A stretch of DNA of 11,675 nt, from the NCBI GenBank assembly GCA_964529265.1, contig CAZGVW010000240.1:1-11675 (forward strand), in the 5' to 3' direction. Source of the DNA: CAZGVW01 sp964529265. Lineage in GTDB: Bacteria; Planctomycetota; Phycisphaerae; Phycisphaerales; UBA1924. This document shows, in pieces, positions 1 through 6,411 of the stretch. Each line of letters opens with the position of its first letter. Position 1 is the first letter of the stretch. Under the pieces are notes generated by a model. The model was not told the origin of the DNA and did not search any database. It saw nothing but the letters and a program-made list of their open reading frames with translations. The position numbers and the translations under genes were made by a program.

Positions 1-1
1 C

Positions 2-214
2 GGGCAATCGATCACGTTGCTCATGTTCACGGAGGCTCGTCCGATCGGCGAGGGCTTCGCGAACCTGCTGGCCCCTCCGGGCCAGGCGAACGGCGTTGAC
101 CCTGTGGCCGCGAACGCTCCGGTGCTGGTGCCCGTGGTGCCAGGCCCCGGCGCGGCGACGATTCTGGCGGGCGTCGCCGGACTTGGCGCCCTGCGGCGAA
201 GGCGGCAGTCATGA
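2..214 (+). CDS. C-terminal fragment of a PEP-CTERM-type surface protein
   Basis: This open frame enters from the left edge and stops with TGA at 212-214, so only the last ~70 residues are visible. The tail has the tripartite form of a PEP-CTERM-like sorting signal: a VPGPG motif, a hydrophobic stretch rich in Ala, Gly and Leu, then a basic RRRRQS end. In PEP-CTERM proteins this signal directs the secreted protein to an exosortase, which cleaves near the motif; the Pro-Gly-Pro version with an Arg cluster is common in Phycisphaerae. The visible part before the tail contains no recognisable domain, so the function of the protein is unknown. A hairpin follows 5 bp after the stop. No exosortase gene is in the window. 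The sorting call is fairly secure; the identity of the protein is not. Confidence 0.75.
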   Translation, partial: GQSITLLMFTEARPIGEGFANLLAPPGQANGVDPVAANAPVLVPVVPGPGAATILAGVAGLGALRRRRQS

Positions 215-219
215 CTGGT

Positions 220-248
220 CCCGCTCGCACGACCATCGCGCGAGCGGG
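220..248 (+). terminator. Hairpin after the PEP-CTERM gene, possible terminator
   Basis: Arms CCCGCTCGC (220-228) and GCGAGCGGG (240-248) are perfectly complementary over 9 bp with an 11-nt loop, starting 5 bp after the stop codon. There is no T-run, so it may be a weak or factor-assisted terminator or an mRNA-end stabiliser. Confidence 0.5.
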
Positions 249-270
249 TGACCGAAACCTCGGCGCCGAG

Positions 271-290
271 CGGCCGCGCACGTGCGGCCG
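271..290 (+). other. Inverted repeat before the metalloprotease start
   Basis: Arms CGGCCGC (271-277) and GCGGCCG (284-290) can form a 7-bp stem with a 6-nt loop, ending 9 bp before the ATG at 300. It would bury the alternative GTG at 282, which is one reason to disfavour that start. It may be an operator, an mRNA structure, or chance in very GC-rich DNA. Confidence 0.3.
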
Positions 291-299
291 CGGGGCCGG

Positions 300-2033
300 A
301 TGAGCGGCGATCGAAGGATGAGGGGACGCCGCGCCATCCTTCTGCTCCTCGTGACCATGTCGCTGGGCGCACTGAGCGCGCAGGCGTTCACTCTGTTCGC
401 GTTCCGCACGCTGGCGGATATTCAGGCAAACCAGTACTGGCGGTGGATCCGCGGGTCACCGCGGACGCCGTTTGCGCTCTCATACAAGATTGACGAAGGG
501 TTCCTCCAGAACCAGGCGCCGAACGTCGCCGCGGCTGCGCACGACGCGGCGGCACGGGCCATTCACTCGTGGTCCGAGGGCGTGGGCGGGTTCTTTACGT
601 TCAACGAAACGATCTGGCCGCCCGTGCCCAACGCGAACCCGACGCCCCCGCGCTGGGAAGGCCCCGGCTTCGACGAGTGGATCGCCAATCGAGAGTTCTA
701 CGAGTCGATGGGCATCGTGCCCGGCTGGGGCGCGCACGTGGATGTGTTCAGCCGGCCGAACGGCTTCTCGATCACGTCGCAGTTGACGACCTACTCGATG
801 ACTTCGAACATCCTGGGGTTCACGATCGTCACGCGTCAGTCAGGCCGCATCGTCTCCGTCGATATCTACCTCAATGAGAGCCGCACGGATTGGCGCGACG
901 GCCCGGGGCCCGGTTTCGACATCGAGACCGTGGTGCTGCACGAACTCGGGCACGGCCTCGGACTCGATCATCCGAATCAGGCCGGCATGTGCCTGCCTGT
1001 CGTCGGCTGCAACGAGGGTGTGAATCTCAATCCGTTCACGTTCGCCACCGGACAATCGTGGTGCTCGTGCGACGTGATGCACAGCGATTACACCGGCGTG
1101 AAGCGCGTGCTCACGAACGATGAACTCGGCGCGATGGCGTTCCTGTATCCCGCCGCGGCGGGCGACCTGAACGCCGATCGCTCGTGCGACGTCCTCGATT
1201 TCTCGCGCGCCCTGCGATTTGCGACCGGCGAGCGCACGCCGAATGCGTGGGAAGTCAACGCCATCGATACGCTCGACGACGACGGCGCGTTCGACCTCGA
1301 GGAACTCGCGCTCATGTTCGAGTGGTCCACGGGCGCGCGACCCTACGACCCGGACTTCACCTCGGCATCCTCCCGCGCAAAGTCCCTCGGATCGGCATCG
1401 CCGACCAGCGTCGCAATCACCGGCGCCGCAATGCCTTACGATCTCGGCAAGGGCGGGCCGGTCACGGTCGAGTTCTCGATCGCCAACCCGGACGCGGTCG
1501 CCGTGCAGGCCTGGGGCGCCGCGCTCACCTACGACACCGCCATCTTCTCCAACCCGGTCTGCGTGATCGGCGACTTCCCCGCCGATGCCCTGAAGATCGC
1601 CGACGAGACGGATGACGGCTCCATCGAGATCTGCGTCGTCTCCGCGTTCACGGACACGCGGCCCGCCGGCGTGCTCGCCACGCTCATGTTCGATGTGAAC
1701 GTGCCGGCAGCCGTGAGCGCCGTCACCAGCGCGTTCGAACTGACGAGCCCGGAACTCGTGATTGAAGACCCCGTCTCCGGTCTGCCTCGCGCCTACGGCT
1801 CAGCGCCCGAGGACACACTCGTCATCACGAGCGCCGAGGTGTTCGCCAGCGACCTCGATTCCAACTCGGACGGCGCAATCGATCTTCTCGATCTCTACGC
1901 ATGGCACGACGAGCCGACGGATGTGAATCAGGACGGCTCGACGCTCGATGACGACCGCGAGCGCCTCCTCGATTGCCTCCGCGTCGGCGAACTGGCCGAC
2001 ATGCTGCCGGCCGATCGCCTCGGCGGCGCCTGA
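300..2033 (+). CDS. Secreted metzincin-type zinc protease with dockerin- and cohesin-like modules
   Basis: A 577-residue protein predicted to be secreted. An Arg-rich n-region, a Leu-rich core and an AQA cleavage site form a signal peptide in about the first 30 residues. The catalytic domain holds the metzincin zinc motif HELGHGLGLDH (residues 214-224; three His ligands, Glu215 as the base) followed by a likely Met-turn DVMHS around Met260, resembling matrixin (M10) peptidases. Next comes a dockerin-like stretch with Ca-binding spacing from residue 288 (DLNAD...D), then a beta-rich region of about 370-508 resembling cohesin-type domains, and a C-terminal EF-hand pair from residue 518 (DSNSDG and DVNQDG loops). 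It has no PEP-CTERM tail. The start is uncertain: ATG 300 is chosen, while ATG 318 (MRGRRAILLLL) also gives a good signal peptide and GTG 282 lies in a hairpin. It converges on surE with a 7-bp gap. The substrate is unknown. Confidence 0.85.
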   Translation: MSGDRRMRGRRAILLLLVTMSLGALSAQAFTLFAFRTLADIQANQYWRWIRGSPRTPFALSYKIDEGFLQNQAPNVAAAAHDAAARAIHSWSEGVGGFFTFNETIWPPVPNANPTPPRWEGPGFDEWIANREFYESMGIVPGWGAHVDVFSRPNGFSITSQLTTYSMTSNILGFTIVTRQSGRIVSVDIYLNESRTDWRDGPGPGFDIETVVLHELGHGLGLDHPNQAGMCLPVVGCNEGVNLNPFTFATGQSWCSCDVMHSDYTGVKRVLTNDELGAMAFLYPAAAGDLNADRSCDVLDFSRALRFATGERTPNAWEVNAIDTLDDDGAFDLEELALMFEWSTGARPYDPDFTSASSRAKSLGSASPTSVAITGAAMPYDLGKGGPVTVEFSIANPDAVAVQAWGAALTYDTAIFSNPVCVIGDFPADALKIADETDDGSIEICVVSAFTDTRPAGVLATLMFDVNVPAAVSAVTSAFELTSPELVIEDPVSGLPRAYGSAPEDTLVITSAEVFASDLDSNSDGAIDLLDLYAWHDEPTDVNQDGSTLDDDRERLLDCLRVGELADMLPADRLGGA

Positions 2034-2040
2034 ACAGACA

Positions 2041-2877
2041 TCACGCGCTTCTGGGCGTTTCCGAAGCCTCGGGCGTCAGCCGCTCGCGCCACTCCGCGAG
2101 CAGTTTCGCATGGGTCAGGTCGTGCTTCAGCGGCGTGACCGTGATGCAGCCGCGCCACATGTACTCCACGTCGGCGCCCGGGCTCGAATCGCGGAAATCG
2201 AGCCCGTGCCCCGCGGCCCAGAAGTACACGTCGCCCGCGGGGCTCTTCCGGCGCTCGTACGCGTCGATGTGACCGTACGTGTTCATCGGGCAGACGACGA
2301 TGGGCGGCGCGGGGCCGTCCTCCGTCGTGCGCGGAATGCCGAGGTTCAGGCATGTGTGCGGCGCCAGGCGCCCCCCCGCGGCCCGGAGGATCGTTGCGAT
2401 CGCTTCCCGCGCGTGCCGCGCAGCCACGTCAAACCTCGCAGCCATGTCGTCCAGGTGCAGGCTCACCGCGATGGAAGGAACGCCGAGGAACGCCGCCTCC
2501 AGCGCCGCGGCCACCGTGCCGGAATAGATCACGTTGATCCCGACGTTCGCGCCGGCGTTCATTCCGCTGATCACGAGGTCGGGCAGGGAGCCCTCTCCAT
2601 ATCGCTCCGGCCAGATGTTGGAAACCGCCAGTTTCACGCAATCGGCCGGGCGACCGTCCACCGCGACGCCGCTCATGCCCGGCTTCACCGTCACGTCGCT
2701 GATCATCAGCGGCTGGTGAAACGTCACACCATGGCTCGTGGCCGATTGCACCGTGAGCGGCGCGCAGACGAACACCTCCTGAACCGGGAGATCACTTCCG
2801 GGCGCGACCAGCGCATCGAACATCGCTTCGATGCCCGGCGCACGGATCCCGTCGTCGTTGGTCAGGAGGATGCGCAC
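2041..2877 (-). CDS. surE: 5'/3'-nucleotidase SurE
   Basis: SurE is a cytosolic metal-dependent phosphatase that removes phosphate from nucleoside monophosphates and some other small phosphates. This 278-residue protein starts with the family signature MRILLTNDDGI, where Asp8 and Asp9 are metal ligands. The other ligands fit Ser45 (in VQSATSHG) and Asn107 (in ISGMNAGANVG), and the typical YSGTVAAALE helix follows at about 118-127. The start is GTG at 2877; an in-frame TGA two codons upstream excludes a longer protein. No clear Shine-Dalgarno site is visible. It lies 35 bp downstream of the HU gene on the same strand and is probably read from the HU promoter. The C-terminal region after about residue 200 is less conserved, and length is normal for the family or slightly long. 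Confidence 0.95.
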   Translation of the reverse strand: MRILLTNDDGIRAPGIEAMFDALVAPGSDLPVQEVFVCAPLTVQSATSHGVTFHQPLMISDVTVKPGMSGVAVDGRPADCVKLAVSNIWPERYGEGSLPDLVISGMNAGANVGINVIYSGTVAAALEAAFLGVPSIAVSLHLDDMAARFDVAARHAREAIATILRAAGGRLAPHTCLNLGIPRTTEDGPAPPIVVCPMNTYGHIDAYERRKSPAGDVYFWAAGHGLDFRDSSPGADVEYMWRGCITVTPLKHDLTHAKLLAEWRERLTPEASETPRSA

Positions 2878-2912
2878 GGATCAGATCGTAGCGGAGCGCG
2901 GCCCGCTGCGCT

Positions 2913-3182
2913 TCAGAGCATGTCCTTGAGCGCCTGCGCGGGCTTGAAGCCCACGGTGTTCGACGCCTTGATCTCCATGGGCTGCTTCGTGGCGGGGTTG
3001 CGCCCCATGCGGGCCGGCCGGTGCTTCTTCTCGAACGAGCCGAAGCCCACGATCGAGACCTTGCCGTCGCGCTGCACGCCGTCGCCGATGGATCCGAGCA
3101 CCGCGTCCACGATGCGGGTGGCCTGGGCCTTGCTCTCGTTCAGTGACGAAGCGACGGATTCGATCAGATCGCCCTTGTTCAT
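2913..3182 (-). CDS. hup: HU family DNA-binding protein
   Basis: An 89-residue histone-like protein with full family length. The N-terminus MNKGDLIESVA is the usual dimerisation helix start, the GFGSFEKKHRPARMGRNP segment (about residues 46-63) is the HU signature leading into the DNA-binding beta arm with its Pro-tipped loop, and the C-terminus KPAQALKDML closes the fold. HU dimers bend and compact DNA with little sequence preference. The frame stays open upstream to 3338, but ATG 3182 is the start because homology begins there and a GGGAAG ribosome site lies 9 nt before it. A good promoter at 3311-3338 gives a leader of about 120 nt with a stable hairpin. surE follows 35 bp downstream. HU versus IHF cannot be separated by eye, though the sequence reads as HU. 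Confidence 0.95.
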   Translation of the reverse strand: MNKGDLIESVASSLNESKAQATRIVDAVLGSIGDGVQRDGKVSIVGFGSFEKKHRPARMGRNPATKQPMEIKASNTVGFKPAQALKDML

Positions 3183-3270
3183 GAAAATCCGCTTCCCATG
3201 GATGTCCCGGCGAGCGGTCTGCCGCCGCGGCCGGGTGCGTTCGTTCTCGACCGGATTCCGGAGGCTCTGC

Positions 3271-3292
3271 CGGGGAGGCGTCCGCCTCCCCG
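3271..3292. other. GC-rich hairpin in the HU leader
   Basis: CGGGGAGGC (3271-3279) pairs perfectly with GCCTCCCCG (3284-3292) around a 4-nt loop. It sits inside the predicted 5' leader of the HU mRNA, about 90 nt before the start codon. It could be an attenuator, a stability element, or a copy of a dispersed genomic palindrome; a terminator for the plus strand is unlikely because no plus-strand gene ends here. Confidence 0.45.
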
Positions 3293-3310
3293 CGCCGGAG
3301 GGGAGGGACG

Positions 3311-3338
3311 AGAATACCCGGGAAAGCCGCGGCGTCAA
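3311..3338 (-). promoter_or_regulatory. Sigma70-type promoter for HU (and surE)
   Basis: On the minus strand TTGACG (3338-3333) and TATTCT (3316-3311) are separated by 16 bp, matching the TTGACA/TATAAT consensus at 5 and 4 of 6 positions. Transcription would start near 3304, leaving a leader of about 120 nt. A second TTGACC occurs at 3354-3349. Confidence 0.6.
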
Positions 3339-3392
3339 TCATCGCCATGGTCAAGGCTGGGAGCGGCCGCGCGGCCCGAACCGGACAATGCC

Positions 3393-3398
3393 TATCAT
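3393..3398 (+). promoter_or_regulatory. -10 element next to the clpS start
   Basis: TATCAT ends exactly 7 bp before ATG 3406, so the transcript would begin at or next to the start codon (leaderless). I see no convincing -35 box at 16-18 bp and no Shine-Dalgarno site. Confidence 0.4.
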
Positions 3399-3405
3399 CC
3401 GCCGA

Positions 3406-3786
3406 ATGCCCGACACCGCGACCGCAACCCGCCCCGAGACACGGGACAAGCCGCGGATCGACCCGCCGCGCCACTGGCATGTCGTGCTGCTCGATGACGA
3501 CGACCATTCCTATGAGTACGTCATCCGGATGATGATCGAGTTGTTTCGCCATCCGCCGGAGCGGGCATTTCAGATTGCCGAGATGGTGGATCGATCCGGG
3601 CGCGCCATCTGCATCACCACGCACAAGGAGCACGCCGAACTGAAGCGGGAGCAGATCCACGGCTACGGCAGCGATCCGCTCATGTGCCGGTGCAAGGGCG
3701 CCATGTCGGCGCACATCGAGCCCGCGTGCGGCGGCGATGACGACGGGGAGACCGGTGATTCCAATCGGGGCGGGAACCGCGGCTGA
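3406..3786 (+). CDS. clpS: ClpS-like adaptor of the ClpA/ClpC protease
   Basis: ClpS docks on the N-domain of the Clp unfoldase and delivers N-degron substrates. This 126-residue protein has a short variable N-terminus, then the ClpS core from WHVVLLDDDDHSYEYV to GAMSAHIEPA, and a hydrophilic acidic/Gly tail of about 20 residues. The core aligns without gaps to E. coli ClpS from residue 31 to about 70 by eye. Two pocket positions differ: the gatekeeper Met40 is Tyr (codon 3511-3513) and His66 is Asp (codon 3589-3591). The segment EHAELKREQIHGYGSDPLM is typical of the planctomycete-type variant. The start is ATG 3406, placed by the -10 element at 3393; ATG 3388 is the alternative, adding six residues. 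The 2-hydroxyacid dehydrogenase starts 24 bp downstream, so the genes may be cotranscribed. No clp ATPase gene is in the window. Confidence 0.9.
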   Translation: MPDTATATRPETRDKPRIDPPRHWHVVLLDDDDHSYEYVIRMMIELFRHPPERAFQIAEMVDRSGRAICITTHKEHAELKREQIHGYGSDPLMCRCKGAMSAHIEPACGGDDDGETGDSNRGGNRG

Positions 3787-3810
3787 CCCGCCGCCGGGAG
3801 CCGGGCGATC

Positions 3811-4779
3811 ATGGGCGCGAAGCCGCTGGTCATCGTGTCCGAGGCGATCGAAGAGGAATGCCTGCGCTGGCTTGGCGAGCGGTGCGAGGTCGCGCGGGTG
3901 TCTCCGAAGGACAACGGGTCGATCGATGGGGCGCTGGACCGGGCCGAGGGGCTCATCGTGCGCACGTACACGCGCGTGGATGCGGGCCTGCTGAAGCGCA
4001 TGCCGCGGCTACGCGTGGTCGGCCGGGCCGGCGTCGGGCTCGACAACATCGATGTGGAGGCGTGCCGGGAGCGCGATGTGCAGGTCGTGCACACGCCGGA
4101 CGCCAACACGCAGGCGGTGGCGGAGTTCGTGCTGGCGATCATGCTCGACGCTATGCGGCCGCGAGCGTATCTCGAATCGACGCCGCCCCCGGACGCCTGG
4201 CGGAAGCAGCGTGAATCGCTCGTGGCGCAGCGCGAACTGGGCGATGCGACGCTGGGGATCTACGGCCTCGGCCGGATCGGCTCGCGCGTGGCGCGACTTG
4301 CGGCGGGCGTGGGCATGCGCGTGATCTACTGCGACCTGATCGAGATGCCGGAGCGCAAGCGCTTCGGCGCCGAGCCTGTGTCGCGCGAAGCGCTTCTGGA
4401 CGAGAGCGACGTGCTCTCGATTCACGTGGATGCGCGCCCCGAGAACCACGGCCTGATCGATTCGGAAGCGCTGTCCCTCGTGAGGGACGAGGTCGTGCTC
4501 ATCAACACGAGCCGGGGCTTCGTGGTTGACGCCGGGGCGCTTGCGGCGTTTCTTCGTGCGCATCCGCGCGCGGTGGCGCTCCTCGATGTGCATGAGCCGG
4601 AGCCCTTCGGAAAGGACTACCCGCTCCTCGGCCTCCCGAATGCGTGGCTGACGCCGCACATCGCCGCGGCCACGAAATCGGCGCACCGGCAGATGTCGTG
4701 GGTGGTGCGGGCGGTGTGGGAGGCGCTGGATCAGCCGCGGGAGGCTGTCCAGCCCGGGAAGGTGGAGAAGCGAGCGTGA
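3811..4779 (+). CDS. D-isomer-specific 2-hydroxyacid dehydrogenase
   Basis: A 322-residue NAD(P)-dependent oxidoreductase that interconverts 2-hydroxy acids and 2-oxo acids. The catalytic domain N-part ends in GRAGVGLDNID (about 71-81). The Rossmann domain begins with GIYGLGRIG (149-157), the glycine-rich nucleotide loop. Family catalytic residues are present: Arg235 in LINTSRG, Glu264 in DVHEPEP and His283 in LTPHIAAAT. It resembles 3-phosphoglycerate dehydrogenase (SerA) without the C-terminal ACT regulatory domain, so it may be SerA-like or act on another substrate such as glyoxylate, hydroxypyruvate or a sugar acid; sequence alone does not decide. Ribosome site GGGAG lies 10 nt before ATG. 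Its TGA overlaps the GTG start of the aldolase gene, which implies translational coupling and a shared pathway. Confidence 0.88.
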   Translation: MGAKPLVIVSEAIEEECLRWLGERCEVARVSPKDNGSIDGALDRAEGLIVRTYTRVDAGLLKRMPRLRVVGRAGVGLDNIDVEACRERDVQVVHTPDANTQAVAEFVLAIMLDAMRPRAYLESTPPPDAWRKQRESLVAQRELGDATLGIYGLGRIGSRVARLAAGVGMRVIYCDLIEMPERKRFGAEPVSREALLDESDVLSIHVDARPENHGLIDSEALSLVRDEVVLINTSRGFVVDAGALAAFLRAHPRAVALLDVHEPEPFGKDYPLLGLPNAWLTPHIAAATKSAHRQMSWVVRAVWEALDQPREAVQPGKVEKRA

Positions 4780-5414
4780 ACGCGAAACAGGTGATGGAGG
4801 CGATCGGCCGCGAGCGGGCGTCGGCGATCCTGCGGACGAACAGGAAGGAAGCCGCGGCGCCGGCGATGGAGGCGGCGATCCGCGGCGGGTTCCGCGTGCT
4901 GGAGTTCACGCTTACGACTCCGGCCGCCATGGATCTCATCGAGCAGTTCGCGGGGCGCGAAGGGCTGGTGGTCGGCGCCGGAACGGTGCTGACGCCGGGC
5001 GATGCGCGCGAGGCCGTGCGGCGGGGCGCGAAGTACTTGGTTTCGCCGGTGACGGACCCGGACGTGGTGCAGGCGGCGCTTGAACTCGGCGTTGTTGTCA
5101 TGCCCGGTGCGCACACGCCGACCGAGTTGCTGCGGGCCCACCGGCTCGGCGCGCAACTGCAGAAGCTGTTCCCGGCGCCGGCGGGCGGGCCGGTGTACGT
5201 GAGTTCCTGCCTGGCGCCGATGCCGTTCCTCAAGATCGTGCCGACGAACGGCGTGACGGCGGAGAACGCGCCGGCGTACCTGCGGGCCGGGTCGTTCGCC
5301 GTCGGCTTCGTGGCGGCGGTCTTCGATGCGGAAGACGTGAACGCGGGCCGGTGGGAGCGCATCGAGCAGAAGTCGCGGGAAGCGCTTGCCGCGGTGCGCG
5401 CCGCGGGGGCTTGA
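4776..5414 (+). CDS. eda: KDPG/KHG-type aldolase
   Basis: A 212-residue class I aldolase of the Eda family, which cleaves 2-keto-3-deoxy-6-phosphogluconate (or a related keto-deoxy acid) into pyruvate and an aldehyde in the Entner-Doudoroff or uronate pathways. Visible family landmarks are Arg20 in AILR, Glu43 in LEFTL, the loop GAGTVL, MPGAHTPTELL, and Lys130 in QKLFPA, the Schiff-base lysine. Glu43 and Lys130 match Glu45 and Lys133 of E. coli Eda. The phosphate-binding region reads PTNGVT where many members have PTGGV, so the substrate may differ. The GTG start at 4776 is chosen because it overlaps the upstream stop (GTGA) and is preceded by GGAGA at a suitable distance; longer in-frame starts inside the dehydrogenase gene are not needed. 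Confidence 0.9.
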   Translation: MNAKQVMEAIGRERASAILRTNRKEAAAPAMEAAIRGGFRVLEFTLTTPAAMDLIEQFAGREGLVVGAGTVLTPGDAREAVRRGAKYLVSPVTDPDVVQAALELGVVVMPGAHTPTELLRAHRLGAQLQKLFPAPAGGPVYVSSCLAPMPFLKIVPTNGVTAENAPAYLRAGSFAVGFVAAVFDAEDVNAGRWERIEQKSREALAAVRAAGA

Positions 5415-5442
5415 GCGTGCGCCGCCGCGGCTCGAGCCGGCC

Positions 5443-5471
5443 CTGACGAGCGATGGCCAATGGCCTAGTAT
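5443..5471 (+). promoter_or_regulatory. Promoter of the TerB-like gene
   Basis: CTGACG (5443-5448) and TAGTAT (5466-5471) are spaced by exactly 17 bp and match the -35 and -10 consensus at 4 and 5 of 6 positions. Transcription would start near 5478, giving a leader of about 50 nt. A 12-bp palindrome CGGCTCGAGCCG (5428-5439) lies just upstream and could be an operator or chance. Confidence 0.6.
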
Positions 5472-5530
5472 GGGCGACACCGTCTCCGCCTCACGCTCAT
5501 TGCCAGGATCACTGCGGGAAGGGACAGCGC

Positions 5531-5896
5531 ATGTCGATGACGCAGGTCGAAGTGCTCCGCGCCGCGTGCTGCATCGCCGGGCTCGATGGGCGCGTGTGCG
5601 ATGCGGAGCATCCCCTCATCAAGCGCCTGGCGGAGGGGGCTGGAGTGGGCGCGGCGTCGCTGAACGCGATGATCACGCGCGCTGAGCGGGACCGCAACTT
5701 CTATGAGGAGCAGTTCGACCTCCTGAAGGGCGAGCCCGAAGAGACGATGAAGACGCTCTTCCGTGTCGCGGTCGCCGACGGCGACGTGACGCAGGAGGAG
5801 CGCATCGTGCTGCGCCACTTCGCAAAGGCGCTGGGCCTGAACGAGAAGCGGTTCGATGAGCTGCTTTCCGCGGCGGAGCGGCATGTGGGGGGGTGA
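5531..5896 (+). CDS. TerB-like (DjlA N-terminal-like) small protein
   Basis: A 121-residue, mostly helical soluble protein resembling the TerB family. The diagnostic pattern is two repeats of an acidic helix-turn element: GLDGRVCDAEHPLIKRLAE near residues 17-35 and VAVADGDVTQEERIVLRHF near 78-96, both with the Asp-Gly and downstream Glu that bind metal in TerB-type folds. TerB domains occur in tellurite-resistance loci and as stand-alone or DnaJ-linked stress proteins. Here no tellurite genes or J-domain accompany it, so the role is unknown. ATG 5531 is preferred over the upstream in-frame ATG 5453 because it has a strong GGAAGGGA ribosome site 6 nt before it and because a promoter at 5443-5471 would start transcription after 5453. 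It converges on the cupin gene with a 34-bp gap. Confidence 0.8.
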   Translation: MSMTQVEVLRAACCIAGLDGRVCDAEHPLIKRLAEGAGVGAASLNAMITRAERDRNFYEEQFDLLKGEPEETMKTLFRVAVADGDVTQEERIVLRHFAKALGLNEKRFDELLSAAERHVGG

Positions 5897-5930
5897 CACC
5901 CGGAAGCGGCTGCTGCGGGAGCGAGACGGC

Positions 5931-6332
5931 CTACCCGTGTGCAGCGTCGCGTCGATCCACACCCGTCCCCTCGCTCGGCGGGCTGAAGACATCGAAGATG
6001 ATCGTCTCCTCCAGCGCTTCCGCCGCGTGCGGCACGTTGGAGTGCAGCACGATCACCTCGCCCGCGCCGAGCGTGACCTCGCGGCGGTTCTTCGCGCCCT
6101 CAGCGCCGAGCGTGAAGCGGATGCGCCCGGAGAGCACGCAAGCGAACTGCTCGTTCTCGTGCTGATGCGTGGGGACGAGGAATCCCTTCTGCAGCGTCAC
6201 GCGCGAGATCATCATGTTCGCGCCGACGATGCGCTGCCGCTCGATGAGCGGCATCGGCCGATCGGTCGGGAGACTCGACCAGCGGTGGACGGCGGCGTCT
6301 TTGGATGCGGTGGTGGGGGTGGTGGGGGGCAT
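5931..6332 (-). CDS. Cupin protein, KdgF-like
   Basis: A 133-residue single-domain cupin. Motif 1 is THQHENEQFACVLSG with His56, His58 and Gln62; motif 2 is GAGEVIVLHSNVPHAAEA with His102. The HxHxxEQ pattern and the size resemble KdgF, an enzyme that converts 4,5-unsaturated uronates from pectin or alginate breakdown to linear keto sugars; a Gln metal ligand is, as I recall, also used there. Many uncharacterised cupins share this pattern, so the activity is a hypothesis. ATG 6332 is chosen over the longer in-frame start near 6419 because a CACAAT -10 element lies 6 bp upstream and the extension has no cupin similarity. The N-terminal 12 residues are Pro/Thr-rich. It lies 106 bp downstream of ftsH on the same strand but probably has its own promoter. 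Confidence 0.85.
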   Translation of the reverse strand: MPPTTPTTASKDAAVHRWSSLPTDRPMPLIERQRIVGANMMISRVTLQKGFLVPTHQHENEQFACVLSGRIRFTLGAEGAKNRREVTLGAGEVIVLHSNVPHAAEALEETIIFDVFSPPSEGTGVDRRDAAHG

Positions 6333-6338
6333 GAGCGC

Positions 6339-6344
6339 ATTGTG
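6339..6344 (-). promoter_or_regulatory. -10-like element at the cupin start
   Basis: CACAAT on the minus strand (4 of 6 consensus positions) ends 6 bp before ATG 6332, consistent with a leaderless mRNA. No ribosome site and no clear -35 box are seen. Confidence 0.3.
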
Positions 6345-6411
6345 GCGAGCATCGCCGCCGAGAGCCAGCGGACATTCGCCAATTGCACTGGGCGCGGCGG
6401 GCGGACTCTGC

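Noticed and set aside
282..317. GTG 282 as the start of the metalloprotease
   Set aside because: It lies inside the inverted repeat at 271-290 without a ribosome site; ATG 300 or 318 gives a more usual signal peptide.
2881..3714. A minus-strand frame opposite clpS and overlapping HU
   Set aside because: It is out of frame with HU and its product has no recognisable motif; HU and ClpS explain this DNA.
1948..3786. A 612-codon plus-strand open frame running across surE and HU into clpS
   Set aside because: Only its last part (from 3406) codes for a known protein, ClpS. The rest is antisense to surE and HU and is Arg/His-rich low-complexity, a typical GC-rich shadow.
5428..5439. A 12-bp palindrome CGGCTCGAGCCG as a definite operator or aldolase terminator
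   Set aside because: It has no loop or T-run, and such palindromes arise often by chance in this base composition; no regulator is nearby.
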